From the NCBI GenBank assembly GCA_900169235.1, contig FWCC01000193.1, forward strand, positions 124,001-188,000: a stretch of DNA of 64,000 bases. The letters run 5' to 3'. The number at the start of each line of letters is the position of its first letter. Within the stretch, counting starts at the first letter, position 1. Of the stretch, positions 1 to 11,761 are shown in pieces. A model generated the notes under the pieces. The model had not been told where the DNA came from, did no database searches, and worked only from the letters and a program-made list of their open reading frames with translations. A program made the position numbers and the translations under genes. The stretch is from Zarea fungicola. Its lineage: Eukaryota > Ascomycota > Sordariomycetes > Hypocreales > Cordycipitaceae.

Positions 1-2392
1 CAAAGCCGCCGAGGCCTGGAAGAAATACGATGAAGAGCTGTTCCAGACTGCTCGCTTGGTCACGTCCGGACTGTACATCAACATCACGCTTGTTGACTAT
101 GTCCGAAACATTGTCAATCTGAACAGGGCTGATACAACCTGGACCCTCGACCCCAGGCAAGAGATGGGCGTTGCCGTCGGCACGCAGGAGGGATCAAAGA
201 GTGGTGTTGGAAATGCGGTTTCCGCAGAATTCAATCTCTGCTACAGATGGCATTCATGCATCTCCAAGAAGGACGAGGATTGGTTGGAGGACTTTTTCAA
301 ATCGTTGCTCGGCGACAGCTACAGCGAGACCGAGTTGGACCTGCCCTCTCTCATGAAGGCGATGAAGAAGTTCGAAATGAGCATGCCGCAGGACCCAGGA
401 CAATGCACCTTTGGTGGATTTACCCGTGGCGCTGATGGGCGGTTCAATGATGATGAACTGATGGAGACTTTGACTGCGGCCATTGAAGAGCCCGGCGGTG
501 CCTTTGGTGCGCAAAATGTTCCTCGCGTCATGAAGCCAATTGAGGCGCTTGGTATCTTGCGCGGACGCAAGTGGCACATGGCAAGCCTGAATGAGTTCCG
601 CAAGCAGTTCGGATTGAAGGCCTATGAGACATTCGAGGACATCAACTCGGACCAGGCCGTGGCCGACCAGCTGCGAAACTTGTACCAGCATCCCGACAAT
701 GTCGAGCTGTACCCGGGCATTGTTGCCGAGGAAGCCAAGCAGCCAATGATACCTGGAGTTGGCATCGCGCCGACCTACACCATCTCACGAGTTGTCCTCT
801 CTGATGCTGTTTCCCTTGTTCGCGGTGACAGACACTACACCACAGACTACCACAGTGGCAACTTGACAAACTGGGGTTACAACGAGGTAAACTATGACCT
901 CAGTGTCAACCACGGGTGTGTTTTCTACAAGCTGTTCATCAGAGCCTTCCCGAACCACTTTAAAGAAAACTCGGTGTATGCCCATTATCCAATGGTGATT
1001 CCTTCGGAAAACCGAAAGATTCTTACCAACCTGAAACGCGCCGACTTGTTCAACTTTGAGCGCCCACAGCGAGTGCCTGAGAAGAAAAATATCATTTCGT
1101 ACCGTGCTTTTCAGCATGTCCTGGCGAATCAGCCAATATACCATCCAGCCTGGGAACAGGGCCTGGGTCCTCTTGTCAACGAGCGAGGTCTTCGAGCCAT
1201 CTTGGCCAATGGTCCGGACCTGCATGCACTCCAGCGCTCGGCAGTTGCCGAGTCCTTGTTCGGAGATGCTTGGAAATCTGCAGTGAAGAGCTTCTTTGCG
1301 GAAACTTCAGAGGCGCTGCTTGACGGAAAGTCGTACAAGATTGCCGGGCAGACAGAGATTGACATTGTTCGCGATGTCGCCAATCTAGTCCACACGCACT
1401 TTGTCGCTCGGGTCTTCAATTTGCCTCTAAAGACCCCCGACCACCCCACAGGTGTCTTTTCAGAGCAGGAGTTGTACCACTTCTTGACTCTCATTTACGT
1501 GTCCATCTTCTTGGACTATGATGCCACCAAGTCTTTCCCACTTCACCACGCAGCAAGGGAAGGCGCCGCAAAACTTGGCTCGCTCATTGAGGCCAATGTC
1601 AAGCTGGGACTTTCGTTTGGCCTAAAGGGCCTCTACGTGAAGCAGTACAAGAATGGCACGCTTGCCCAGTATGGTGTCCAGCTGGCAAAGGCCTTGTCCA
1701 AGAAGGGACTCAATGCCCACGAAATCGCTTGGAGCCAAATCCTACCAACAGCTGGTGCCATGGTGCCCAACCAGGCTCAAATGGTGAGTACCCCGAAAAG
1801 AAACATGTTGACAGATATGGTATGCTAACTGAACATGAAGTTTGCTCAATCTTTGGACTTTTACCTGTCTCCACCAGGTGACGCCCATCGCCCTGAGATT
1901 GTCCGCATCGCCGCAGAAGCGCAGTCGGACGCTACTGATGCTCTTCTTCTTGGCTACGCCATGGAAGGCGTCCGCATGGCAGGCACATTCAGCGTCTATC
2001 GCACGGCAGTCGCCGCGGATACTATCCAAGACGATGCTGGCAAAACAATCAATATTGAGCAAGGCGATTCGGTCTTTGTGTCCGTCTCACCAGACACCAA
2101 GGAGGCCGGATTCACAAACCCCGACAAGGTCGATCCCAAGCGCCCGCTGGAGTCGTACGTGCAGCACGGACTCGGCCCGGAGCTTTGCCTGGGGCGCGAG
2201 GTTTCGCAGACTGCCTTGGTGGCGCTTTTCCGCGCCGTGTTCAGAAAGAAGAACCTGCGCAGGGTCCCTGGGTTGCAGGGCGAGCTGAAGAGGCTGGTTC
2301 GGCCGGATGGCTCGCACGGATTCATGACGGAAGATTGGGGCAGCATCCGCCAGTTCCCCACCAGCATGAAGTTGATGTGGGATCATGAGTAA
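1..2392 (+). CDS. Psi-producing oxygenase / linoleate diol synthase (Ppo family), 5'-truncated by window edge
   Basis: The last 777 residues of a fungal fatty-acid oxygenase that joins a haem dioxygenase to a P450 hydroperoxide isomerase; these enzymes make the oxylipin 'psi' signals controlling sporulation. Exons 1-1783 and 1841-2392, with a 57-base phase-0 intron giving ...AQM/FAQSLDFYL; the 5' end lies outside the window. The dioxygenase half shows YRWH, with the catalytic Tyr at 242-244 and proximal haem His at 251-253. The P450 half has PNQAQ (1766-1780), matching the (A)NQxQ motif of active diol synthases, and a thiolate Cys at 2186-2188 in HGLGPELCLGRE. Both P450 signatures are kept, so a PpoA-type diol synthase is more likely than a PpoC-type enzyme that has lost the isomerase. 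Whether the product is a 5,8- or 7,8-diol cannot be read here. A lipase gene follows on the same strand. Confidence 0.93.
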
Positions 2393-3233
2393 TTTAATTT
2401 GGGTATTTTTAGCTTTAGTTACTGTCAATGAATATTTTGTGTTACCTACGTCACTACAAATCGGGCGACATGGCGCAGTAGAGTTGCGGCTAGTAAGGGG
2501 CGGCACGCAGAGGAAGCATCAAGGACAAATGCCAAGCAGAAATGGCCGTCGATAGTTTGCACAGCTGAACTGGATCAGCTGGAGCCCAATACCAATTTAG
2601 TGACGACTGTCATTTTTAGAGGATAAATGTCCGAAAGCCACGAACTGTGGCGTGGTTAAACTTTTTTGGTGGTGGCGTACACAACCTGTGACACATTAGT
2701 CAATTCTTGTTCCACGGCGAACCACTAGAAGGTCACTCATTAAATGCTTTGACCCCTACACCTCAACATTAGCCGGGCAAGTTAATCCTATTGGAGTCTT
2801 GTGCGGTTGTCAGTCCCGCAGACTTGGATGCAACTGACTAGCATGGTAGATACTGTTGCTACCAGCACGGCTGCCGCCGATAGTATGCCGATAAATGCAT
2901 GCTTGCGTCCGCTTAATTTCCGGTTTATCAAAGATTATCAAGGATTATCAAGGATCATAGACGAATGGTTGCGCTGGATCGTTAATTGTGCGGTTGAGTG
3001 AAAGTATTTAAACTCGGAGGCTTTCATCTTGCCACCACAAGGGGACGCCACCAGCCCTTGCTCAGCGAGCGAAAGGACAAGGCACAGAGTAGAGTAAAAA
3101 TATTTTAAATATTTCTAGAATCTTACCGATAGGCCAGAGAGAAGAATTGATCAGCACATCTTGGACTGCTCTTCTGAAAACAGGCCGATCGCTTGCGGAG
3201 AAAGGCCGTCCATCCTGGTACGAACTGATCACG
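2393..3233. other. Intergenic: oxygenase 3' flank and lipase promoter
   Basis: No gene seen. A short direct repeat, (GATTATCAAG)n-like, lies at about 2926-2957. A TATTTAAA element at about 3005, roughly 230 bases before the lipase ATG, is a possible TATA box. An open frame reaching back to 3147 begins with TTG and is not used as a start. Confidence 0.5.
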
Positions 3234-4613
3234 ATGGCTTCACCGTACATCGTGGCTATCGTATGCTTCTTTGCCGCGCTTGTTTCCTGTGAAGTGGTTC
3301 AAGAAATCTCTCCAAATTTGATAGCTGATTCAAGTTTTTACGACGTCTTACCTCCATCCAAGGACCCGTGGTATCTCGCCCCAGTAGAACTTGCGTTTAG
3401 CCGCCCTGGCGATGTGGTCAAGATTCGTGAATCACCAGGAAATCTTACGTCAGTCTTGAAGAATTTAAAGACTTCAACTCAGATGCTATATCGCACCACC
3501 ACTGGTCAGGGCTTTAGGAAACTTCCAGCGCACGCTGTTACCACGGTTCTGGTACCGAAGAAGCCTGACCCGATGCTGAAGGAGGCAGTGTCGTACCAAA
3601 TTCCTTACGAGTCTTCGAGCCTGGATGCTAGCCCAAGTTATGGTTTGGCAACAGAATCTGATTCTATGCCCCTGGATCTCTTGGATCGCCTTCTCGGATT
3701 AGGCTGGCTTGTCATCGTTCCCGACTATGAGGGCACAATGGCCTCCTTTGGCGCGCCCCGTCTTGCAGGGTTCGCGACATTGGACTCTCTCAAGGCCGTA
3801 AGAAGTGTGGGAATGGAGCGCTTCGGCCTGCATCCCGACTATGATGTCGCTATATGGGGATACTCTGGAGGCGCACTGGCAACTGCGTGGGCACATGTCC
3901 TGAGGAAGTCCTATGCCAATGATTTGTGGATCTGTGCGGTTTCTATCGGTGGACTGCCCGCAGACATTCTGAGGATGATGGAGATCAATGATGGAAGCGC
4001 CTATTCGAGTCTTGTTTTCAACGCCATTGCGGGACTGTCAAACGAGTATCCCGAGTTGGACCAGCAAGTGGCTCTCGCCGCCAAGCGTGCTGGCCCGTTC
4101 AACATTTCGGCCTTTGCGCAAGTAAAGACAATGTCTACTGCTGAATCCATGGCTCACTTTGCACACCACAAGGTGAGCGATTACTTTACAGGGGGGTTGG
4201 ACCGCGTGCTGCCGAACCATGTTCGAAAAATATTGAAGAGGGATTTGTCAATCTTTAGAGAATGGAATGGACAGACTCAGATTTATGTGTATCACGGCAT
4301 GAACGACGAAGTAGCACCCATCGACGACGTCGACCGCCTGGTTAAGAAATGGTGTAGGGTCCACAGAGCTTTATTGATATTCGATTCCAGATTTCAACCC
4401 CAAGTGTGGTACCATCGGTTCATTCTCGGCGACCACCACGCTGTGGGTGAGTTTGGAGTTGACCACACACTTGAGTTCTTTAAAAAGGAATTCCTCTTTC
4501 GGCGTGACAAGAACGATATGGAGTTTTCCGACCACCGTTTCTACTGTGAAACACGGGAACTTACAATGGTGGAAAATAACGTGGATGTGAGCGAGGACAA
4601 CGGACCAGCCTGA
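3234..4613 (+). CDS. Secreted triacylglycerol lipase (fungal LIP family)
   Basis: A 459-residue, single-exon alpha/beta hydrolase resembling the fungal secretory lipases (LIP family, PF03583) that hydrolyse triglycerides outside the cell. The reading frame is open from 3147, but its first codon there is TTG. The first ATG, 3234, opens directly onto a signal peptide (MASPYIVAIVCFFAALVSC), which fixes the start. The nucleophile elbow GYSGG places Ser at about residue 211. The Asp in MNDEVAP (about 358) and a His in GDHHAVG (about 401-402) complete a likely triad in the right order. It lies 840 bases downstream of the fatty-acid oxygenase on the same strand, so the two may act on one lipid pool; that is inference. 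Substrate preference cannot be read from the sequence. Confidence 0.88.
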   Translation: MASPYIVAIVCFFAALVSCEVVQEISPNLIADSSFYDVLPPSKDPWYLAPVELAFSRPGDVVKIRESPGNLTSVLKNLKTSTQMLYRTTTGQGFRKLPAHAVTTVLVPKKPDPMLKEAVSYQIPYESSSLDASPSYGLATESDSMPLDLLDRLLGLGWLVIVPDYEGTMASFGAPRLAGFATLDSLKAVRSVGMERFGLHPDYDVAIWGYSGGALATAWAHVLRKSYANDLWICAVSIGGLPADILRMMEINDGSAYSSLVFNAIAGLSNEYPELDQQVALAAKRAGPFNISAFAQVKTMSTAESMAHFAHHKVSDYFTGGLDRVLPNHVRKILKRDLSIFREWNGQTQIYVYHGMNDEVAPIDDVDRLVKKWCRVHRALLIFDSRFQPQVWYHRFILGDHHAVGEFGVDHTLEFFKKEFLFRRDKNDMEFSDHRFYCETRELTMVENNVDVSEDNGPA

Positions 4614-6720
4614 TTCTCACAGCAACGGCGTTGACCAGGCGTTTTATTAATTCGGCAGAGACAATGTGGAATCAATTACTCGTCAGAGACAATTTGGAAT
4701 CCTATCTTTTTTAATTTAATGCTTTAATATTGAATAGATGGAACAATAACATGTTGGGCGGTTTTACTATGCAAACTAAAACCTCGAAAATCATTATGCG
4801 GCTGTTGCCGGTCATCCCGTACCCAGATGCATTGTGAAGCATTCCGGTTCGGCGAAATTGGCAAGAAACGAGCCTCGGTTAGTTGACGCCACTGTTTTAC
4901 CAAGAAGGCGAGTTTCAAAACAGTCATAGTCTCAGACTGTTCAACATTGAGGTGATTTTTTTTTAGTGCTGGGCTCATCATGAATCTTTCCCCGTCGCGC
5001 TCCCTTGGCGCAGTGAGAATAAGGTATGCGGAGATGGCGTCTGGAAAGAAAGAGTTCCGGGCCTTTCTTCCTTTCCCCTTCGTATTGTCTTCCTGCTCCT
5101 AATGAGGGACTAGTCGAACATTGTTGGTGGATATTTCTTCGTCAATTGGTGGAGTGCTTGGCCGCAGTTTGACCCGGTTGACCCGGCTAACCTGGATGAC
5201 CCCTGTGCCATTTTTCATTTTTTAGCCTTTTACGGACATAATAAGTCAGTTTTGCCGAGAGGCGGCCGGACGCAGGCTCGTCAAATAACTCATGCTGAAA
5301 AAATTGTATATAACTCGTACCCGCGGTCTATATAATACTCATGCATACAACAGTGTATTATGCAGGAAATAGATTGCTATAGAGCCATTACATACGCGTA
5401 TCAGTATGGAACGTAGCAAAAAAGGCCGAAAGGTCTTACCAGGTACCCCGGTTGCCCAGCCCAAATATTCTCCGTTTGTCATACCCATTCAATCTACTTG
5501 GCGATTTTCTTGGGCGATTTGCTAAATTGGGAGACAAGGCTACCCCTGACCCAGCCCACAACTGAGAAGCACTAGCCTGACCAGGCAGTTCAGCACACAA
5601 CTCGTTTCCCAGCTGAAGACGCTAAAGTGCCTGGTAAACCGACTAGACAGGCCAAAGCCCCTGAAGCCCCGTCAATGCCCCCTTTTGTGGTCTTTTGCGG
5701 CGGGGGTCTGAAGACCAAGTGGTACTAGGCTGTAACCGCCACTGCTGCATCCACCAGAGTCTCGCCTTTGAGTGGCTCTTTGCTGGTCTTTGCTGGGCTG
5801 TTGGGCCCAGGATCCTCTGAAACCCTTCTGCCCATCAGTCTGTGCGGGCTTAAGAGTTGGCCATCGCCAGTATGGGACACATCGCCGGAGGACAGGCGTT
5901 GCACGGGCCTGGCAAGCCACGTGTAAAGATGGACCTACAATGATGCTACGGATGATTGCCATACCTCCTTGCACAGACCTTGTTATATACGTCAAAGTAG
6001 TTTAAGTCCAGGATATGGTACCTTGCCTCGCTACGACGGTGTGATTCAGCTTCACCATCAAGCCGCGTTCTTCACCGGAGGTTCATTTCCTCGACAGCAG
6101 ACAGCCAGGGGTCCAAGAGCGCCGATCCTCAAGGTCTGGAACAATTTTCTACGTCTCCTCTCCATCGCACTGTTGAAGAAACGACGAGTGCTAGTGTCCT
6201 GCAGGGCCCAAATTATCCCCACCAGGTGGCGGAAGGCTGGTGCAATGCCTGGGGCAGACTCGGCCGGTTCACAATCACAAGCTGCGAACTGGCATGTCAC
6301 AGCCAAGTGCATGAACCGATTGAACCGACGTAAATAACCGTGGTTATACATATGTACGAGTCGCGCGCACAATGTCACCGTCTACGGAGCCCACCGAAAG
6401 GCTCCTCTTTTCCAAGTTTTCGCTGCACATCTTTCATGTCCGTAGTTCTCCGCAGCCTTCATAAAAAGTTATGTCGGTTCCGTCGCTTGGGAGTGGTAAC
6501 ATACGCCTAAATACGCCGCATATTAGACTCAACAGCCCGCGCCACCACTAAAGTGCTAACCAGTCTGGGATTTTGCTACCGTTTTGTGGCTGTTATACCT
6601 GCGTCTTGGCAAGTCTGCACCTCGAGCGGCGAGAGATTTCTGCTTTATATGATTGCCACTCTCCCTTTTTATGCAACCTCCCGAACCAAAACTTGACCGT
6701 CCGCAGGCTGACACAAGCGC
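4614..6720. other. Intergenic, 2.1 kb
   Basis: No convincing gene on either strand. The open frames near 5.7-6.4 kb overlap each other and have neither a signal peptide nor a recognisable domain. A lone CACGTG is at about 5918. A few short low-complexity runs are present and no long repeat. Confidence 0.5.
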
Positions 6721-8346
6721 ATGAACGGCGTCAAAAGGATGAAGACAATGAAGCTGGCCTTGATAGCGGCAGCGGCCGTACCGTTGATATTTGCTGCTCA
6801 GACCCCAGCGCCAGGAGGTTTGACGGCAGCCATAACAAAGTACCCAAAATGCGCTGTACGTTGATGCGATCGCGAAAAATGGCATTTCTGGCCAATTTCT
6901 ACAGCTGCTAACCTTACCTATGTTAGACGCCATGCGTGCTCGGATCGCTGAACGTGACAAAATGTGACATTACTGACACGCCTTGCCTATGTGCCGACCA
7001 GCACCTTATGCAGGTGGTTACAGGCTGCGTGCTAGAGAAATGCACCATCCTGGAAGCCCTTTGTAAGTATTTTGCCGAGGCTCATGAGAAGGTTACGAAA
7101 CCTGTTTCTAATTTTGACTACAGCCACTCAGAACATTACAAACACAGCATGTGGCGCGCCAATCCGGGATCGAGGCCAAAAATACACAATCATCTCCAAC
7201 ATCATGGGCAGCATTTCCGGTGCCTTTGTAGTCCAGCGATTTGCCTACAAGCTCTGGGCCGGACTCGACTTTGGCTGGGACGATTGGTTCTGCCTCATCA
7301 CGATCGCGAGCGGCATCCCGGCGACCGTCTTCAATGCGCACCAGCTGCGAGACAACGGAATGGGTCGCGACGTTTGGACACTTCAGCCAAATCAAATCAC
7401 TCAGTTTGGTCTTTCATTCTACATTATCGAAGTTCTTTATTTTCTCGAAGTCGCAACTTTGAAGCTCTCGCTCCTCTTTTTCTACATTCGCATCTTCCCG
7501 AGCCGAGGCGTCCGCCGATTGCTCTGGGGTACCGTGGCATTCGTATCTGTTTTTGGTATCGCTTATATATTCCTTGGAATTTTCCAATGCACCCCAATCA
7601 GTCATTTCTGGACGAAATGGGATGGCACCCACACTGGACACTGCATTGACATCAATATTCTGGGGTGGTCTAATGCAGCCATAAGCATCGCCACTGACAT
7701 CTGGATGCTCGTCGTGCCTTTGTGGCAACTGAGATCGCTGCAGCTAGACTGGAGAAGAAAGGTCGGAGTTGGCATGATGTTTGTGGTTGGTACCTTGTAA
7801 GTCAACTTTCCCTCATTCAAGTCAAGAAAAAAAAAACGGCAAAGCTAACCGTTGGTCAGTGTCACTGTCATCAGCGTTCTACGGCTGCGATCGCTCGTCA
7901 CATTCGGGGCAAACTCGCTCAACCCAACGTGGGAATTCTTCGATGTCTCCATGTGGTCAAACATTGAGATTAATGTCGGCATCATCTGCATTTGCATGCC
8001 CGCTCTGCGTCTACTCCTGGTCCGTCTGTTTCCCAAGATCCTCGGCACCACCCAGCGCTACTACGCCAAATACTCCAACTCGGGCAACAAGTCGGCAAAT
8101 GACAGAGAGCCGCGCTCGGGCCGATTTGGCAATGTCTCCGTGTCACGAGCCGAGAGGGGTGCCTTTGACGGGCAACAGCACGAGCTCGGCCAAATTTCAT
8201 ATCAAAAGACTTATACTGTAAAGTATGGTGACGCAGATGCCGCAGAGCTGGTCTCTGGTGCGAGCGAGATGGACATGAGAAGTGCAAAGTCACTGACATC
8301 TATTTCGGCACGAGAAAGTTCCGAAAAGAGAACGCGCTCGCCCTGA
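6721..8346 (+). CDS. CFEM-domain Pth11-type seven-helix receptor
   Basis: A 476-residue plasma-membrane receptor-like protein of the fungal Pth11/CFEM class (extracellular CFEM domain plus rhodopsin-like seven-helix domain), linked in pathogenic fungi to surface sensing. Exons 6721-6855, 6927-7062, 7124-7796 and 7860-8346; the frame closes across all three introns, and two have a GCTAAC branch point. Residues 1 to about 28 form a signal peptide; translation could instead start at 6739 or 6748. CFEM cysteines run from YPKC through TPC, KC, PCLC, GC and KC. The membrane region includes the family-typical GWDDWFCLITI, TLKLSLLFFYIRIF, FQCTPISHFW and DIWMLVVPLWQL. The roughly 115-residue cytoplasmic tail is Ser/Arg-rich. 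Ligand and G protein are unknown. Confidence 0.92.
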
Positions 8347-9136
8347 ACGATTTATACGAATACTATAATTAATTTAATAATACGCTTTTATCTACATGCT
8401 GGTCGCTTTCTGCCGTAGATTCCTCTGCATTTCCGAATCAAGACTCTGCGTGTAACGAGTAGCCAGTTCGCTACTCGCACTACAGTTACAAGAAGAAATT
8501 ATACTCTACATTGATGCTCGCTATAGCGTTAATACCTGAGCTTTTACTAGAATTGGTGTGGCGGAATTGAGGATCGTTGCTCCGTACAGTGTGTTCTTCA
8601 TGTAGGGTAGTAAGCGCGATCTCGATGGCCCTTGCGACCTTTAAATGAACGGCTTATTGTATCCTTCCTTCTTTACTGGACGAAAGATCTGGCTGATCAG
8701 CGACATAACCGCCACTAATTCATAATGGAACGGCGGCAGCCACCACGGAAACCCGGGCATTCATGACCCGTCGGGCGCCCAACTACTGTCTATTCTGTCA
8801 CGATGATGAAAGTGAACCACAAACAGTTGCTGTCGTAATTGTTTGAGCTCTCTACTCCGTTATGGACATGTACCGTACCGTGCTTTAACGTCCGATGATC
8901 ATCAGTTTGCTGTGCATTTGTTCCATCGGTCGCCCATGGACGGAATCCGTGCCCGGCCTGACTTATGTGCTGCGTCGACGTACCGATGACCGCACATGTA
9001 GGGCGCCTTGCATGTATTCAATGGATGTAAAAAGCAAAACAAAACAAAAACTCCATGGAAATGCCTGTAATAGTAAAAGTTATACAGGGTAGCAAGCCCT
9101 GCAAAGATGCAACCTCTTTGTCGATATGCATCGGCA

Positions 9137-9148
9137 CCGATCACGTGG
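9137..9148 (+). promoter_or_regulatory. Cluster element 1: CCGATCACGTGG
   Basis: Lies 254 bases before the Rieske oxygenase ATG. It combines a CCG triplet (a Zn2Cys6-type half-site) with an RTCACGTG E-box (the core bound by bHLH factors such as Cbf1). The same 11-base core recurs before both flavoenzyme genes of the cluster. Confidence 0.6.
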
Positions 9149-9291
9149 ACGCCTGGGAGACTGCCGACACCGACGGCGCGGCTAAGATAACGCACAACCG
9201 GGGCACCGTGTAAGTCACCTGGACGGTCCTTGGGTCAAAAGTTGAGTCTGGAACGGGCGACTTAAGGTGCTTATGGAGGTGGTAGGTTGCG

Positions 9292-9297
9292 TATATA
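9292..9297 (+). promoter_or_regulatory. TATA-like box of the Rieske gene
   Basis: TATATA, 105 bases before the ATG at 9402, at a spacing usual for fungal promoters. Confidence 0.4.
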
Positions 9298-9401
9298 GCC
9301 TCGCATTTTCTTGCTCCTGGATCATATTTTGCAACATCTTCATCATTACCTCCTGACTGGCAAGATTACTTCTACAGTTAATTAATACACAATCTTCTGC
9401 A

Positions 9402-10724
9402 ATGTCAATGTTCAAGAGCTACTTGGGCCTTGGAAGGTCCAACTCCACACCAGACGCCAAAGATGACGGAAATCACACAGTTCGGGCCCTTCCCGCTTCA
9501 TGGTATACATCCCGAGATATGTACGAGCTGGAGCGACGAGCAATCTTTTCTCGAAAGTGGCTCCTCACAACCCACAAGCTTCGTCTGCAGAACTCTGGGG
9601 ACTGGCTTCGATACGAGATTGCAGGGTTTCAGTTTGTTATCTGCCGCGATCGTACTGGTGCCATCAATGCCTTCCACAATGTTTGCCGACACCGCGCATT
9701 CCCAGTCGTTACTGAGGAGCAGGGAAACAACAAGGTATTTGCCTGCAAATACCATGGGTGGTCCTACGGAATGAATGGAAAGCTTGCCAAGGCGCCTGGC
9801 TACCAGGACATGGAAGACTTTGACAAGTCGCAAAACGGTCTCCTTCCTATCCATGTTCACATTGACCACAACGGCTTCATCTGGATTAACATGGATGGAA
9901 AGGCAACCCCAGAGGTGGCGTGGGATGATGACTTTGGTGGTGTTGATACCCAGGAACGTTTTGCCGACTACAACTTTGATGAATATTCTTTTGACCATGC
10001 CTGGGAGATGGAGGGTGAATATAACTGGAAGATCCTTGCCGACAATTACAATGAGTGCTACCACTGCAAGGTAGCCCACCCAGACATTCCCAGCATCGCC
10101 GACCTTGAGGCCTACAAAGTCGAGGTCAAGGATTCCTACATTGAGCACTATGCAAACTCTACACCGGAGCAAATTGCTCGCGGGTTCAAAGTCGCCCCCA
10201 CATACTTTTTCCCGAATGCGTCCATGAATGTCACGTAAGTTTGCAGAAACTCTTTCCCCGCCATGACAGTTCACTAATCATCGCGCAGACCCAACTTTTT
10301 CTTCACACAGAGATTTGTTCCTGTTGGTCCTACCACATCAGTGATGAAGTATGAAGTCTTCAGACATAAGGATGCCAAGGACGATGACTTTACACTCATC
10401 AATGACATGTACAAGCGCATCATGTCGGAGGACAAGTATCTGTGCATCAACGCCCAGAAAAATCTCAGCGCCGGCGTCTTCGTCAATGGTGAGATGCACC
10501 CGACCATGGAGAAGGGACCTCTATTTTTCCAACGGAAGATCCGCGAAGCCGTTCAAGAGCATCATGATAAGGAGACCCGCGCTGACTCAGAAATCTGGCC
10601 GGCGAGACAAACACTGCCATGCGGCGCCAGCACGAGCGATAAGGACATTAACTTTTGCGCCAAGGTGGACTGCCACAGCAAGATGGCCACCAAGGTTGCG
10701 GCGAACCAGATGATTGAGGTGTAA
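9402..10724 (+). CDS. Rieske [2Fe-2S] monooxygenase, choline/glycine-betaine monooxygenase type
   Basis: A 422-residue ring-hydroxylase-type oxygenase. Exons 9402-10234 and 10289-10724 (54-base intron). The Rieske centre is clear: CRH, 17 residues, then CKYH. The mononuclear iron site is NECYHCKVAHP (E-x2-H-x4-H). Fungal members are usually labelled choline monooxygenase, which oxidises choline to betaine aldehyde. The bacterial relative GbcA instead demethylates glycine betaine to dimethylglycine and formaldehyde. Neighbours for dimethylglycine and sarcosine oxidation favour the betaine-demethylase role here; that is inference from context. No flavin reductase partner is encoded in the window, so electrons must come from an unlinked reductase. 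No targeting sequence is obvious. The promoter carries the shared CCGATCACGTG element. Confidence 0.9.
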
Positions 10725-11761
10725 TGCTACGGAGCCGGACGTGGAACTGGATGGACAACAAAAAATTGTATTTCTCATGGTTCCTTTTTATAGATAGATA
10801 AGCATAATATTGAGAATCGTTCACAGTGATGATCTGCGCCTTGCCAAGTGATAACGTTACCTTCCAACCCTTGTCTTTAGAGGCCATGCTTCAAATCATA
10901 CGTAGGCTAATCTGCACAATCTATTATCTATCATCCATTATCTATGTATTATCCTGCTGCAGGTCGTAAGCTCCATAGATTGCCAAGTAGTCAACACATT
11001 TGATAAGAAGTACAATGCCACTCGGCACATGCTGCTCCGTCGGACAAATTCAGTCAGACTTTAGTCGAGGTGGAAAAAACGGCACCTATTGCAAATTTAT
11101 TACCTGGTACGGCCAGTAGCCAGCATCCCGAAATAATCCCCCACGATAGCAGGGTGGATGAAGGCTCCTCTGCAGCCGCGCTCCACTAGAAATGGCCCTC
11201 TCTCCTCTTGTTTACACCTGTGAATGTGATCCCTGACCTCCCCCAGAATCCGGGGTGTGGAGGCGAGGCGCCGCACTCTGCTGAGGAATAGTTCCGATCC
11301 GGGGCCAAGTTGACAATGGATGCAGTTCTAGACTTTTAGCAACACCCCCCGCCTGTCTCTAGCGGCAACACGTCCGGGGACTCCTGCCAATCAGTTGGAG
11401 GTAGAACGTAATGAATCGTCTTGTTCTATTCCAGGTTCCTAGCGCCAAGCTCTCGCCCAATACACCGAACCCAAAAAGCCATCGTCACTGGACCCCTCTT
11501 TTCTTATTCCTTGAACCAGGTTGTCATGATATATTTACCAGTGGCGGTTTCTACCCCTTCAATAAAGGAAGCTCCGGATAAGCCTTGCACGGCCCTCTTC
11601 CCTCCTTCGTCATCGCGCTGAAAGCATATTTACACTTTTACAAGTTGACATAACAAAGTTATTCGGTATTGCTACGGGATACGTCAACTGTATAGTTTTC
11701 AATTTTTTTGGAAGAGCTTCTGCGATCTCGGACATACACTATTTGCCTGAAAGTGGGCAGA
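10725..11761. other. Intergenic: Rieske 3' flank and regulator promoter
   Basis: No gene seen. An AT-rich run with repeated 'TCTAT/TTATC' words lies at about 10918-10952. I found no CACGTG here, so the regulator gene does not share the enzyme-gene element. Confidence 0.5.

Larger units (their letters stand above)
8347..9401. other. Intergenic: receptor 3' flank and promoter of the Rieske gene
   Basis: No gene seen; the 97-codon minus-strand frame at 8902-9195 has no recognisable feature. The last 270 bases hold the CCGATCACGTGG element (9137-9148) and a TATA-like box (9292-9297), both listed separately. Confidence 0.5.

Noticed and set aside
3147..3233. N-terminal extension of the lipase
   Set aside because: It would begin at TTG, and the following ATG at 3234 opens directly onto a signal peptide.
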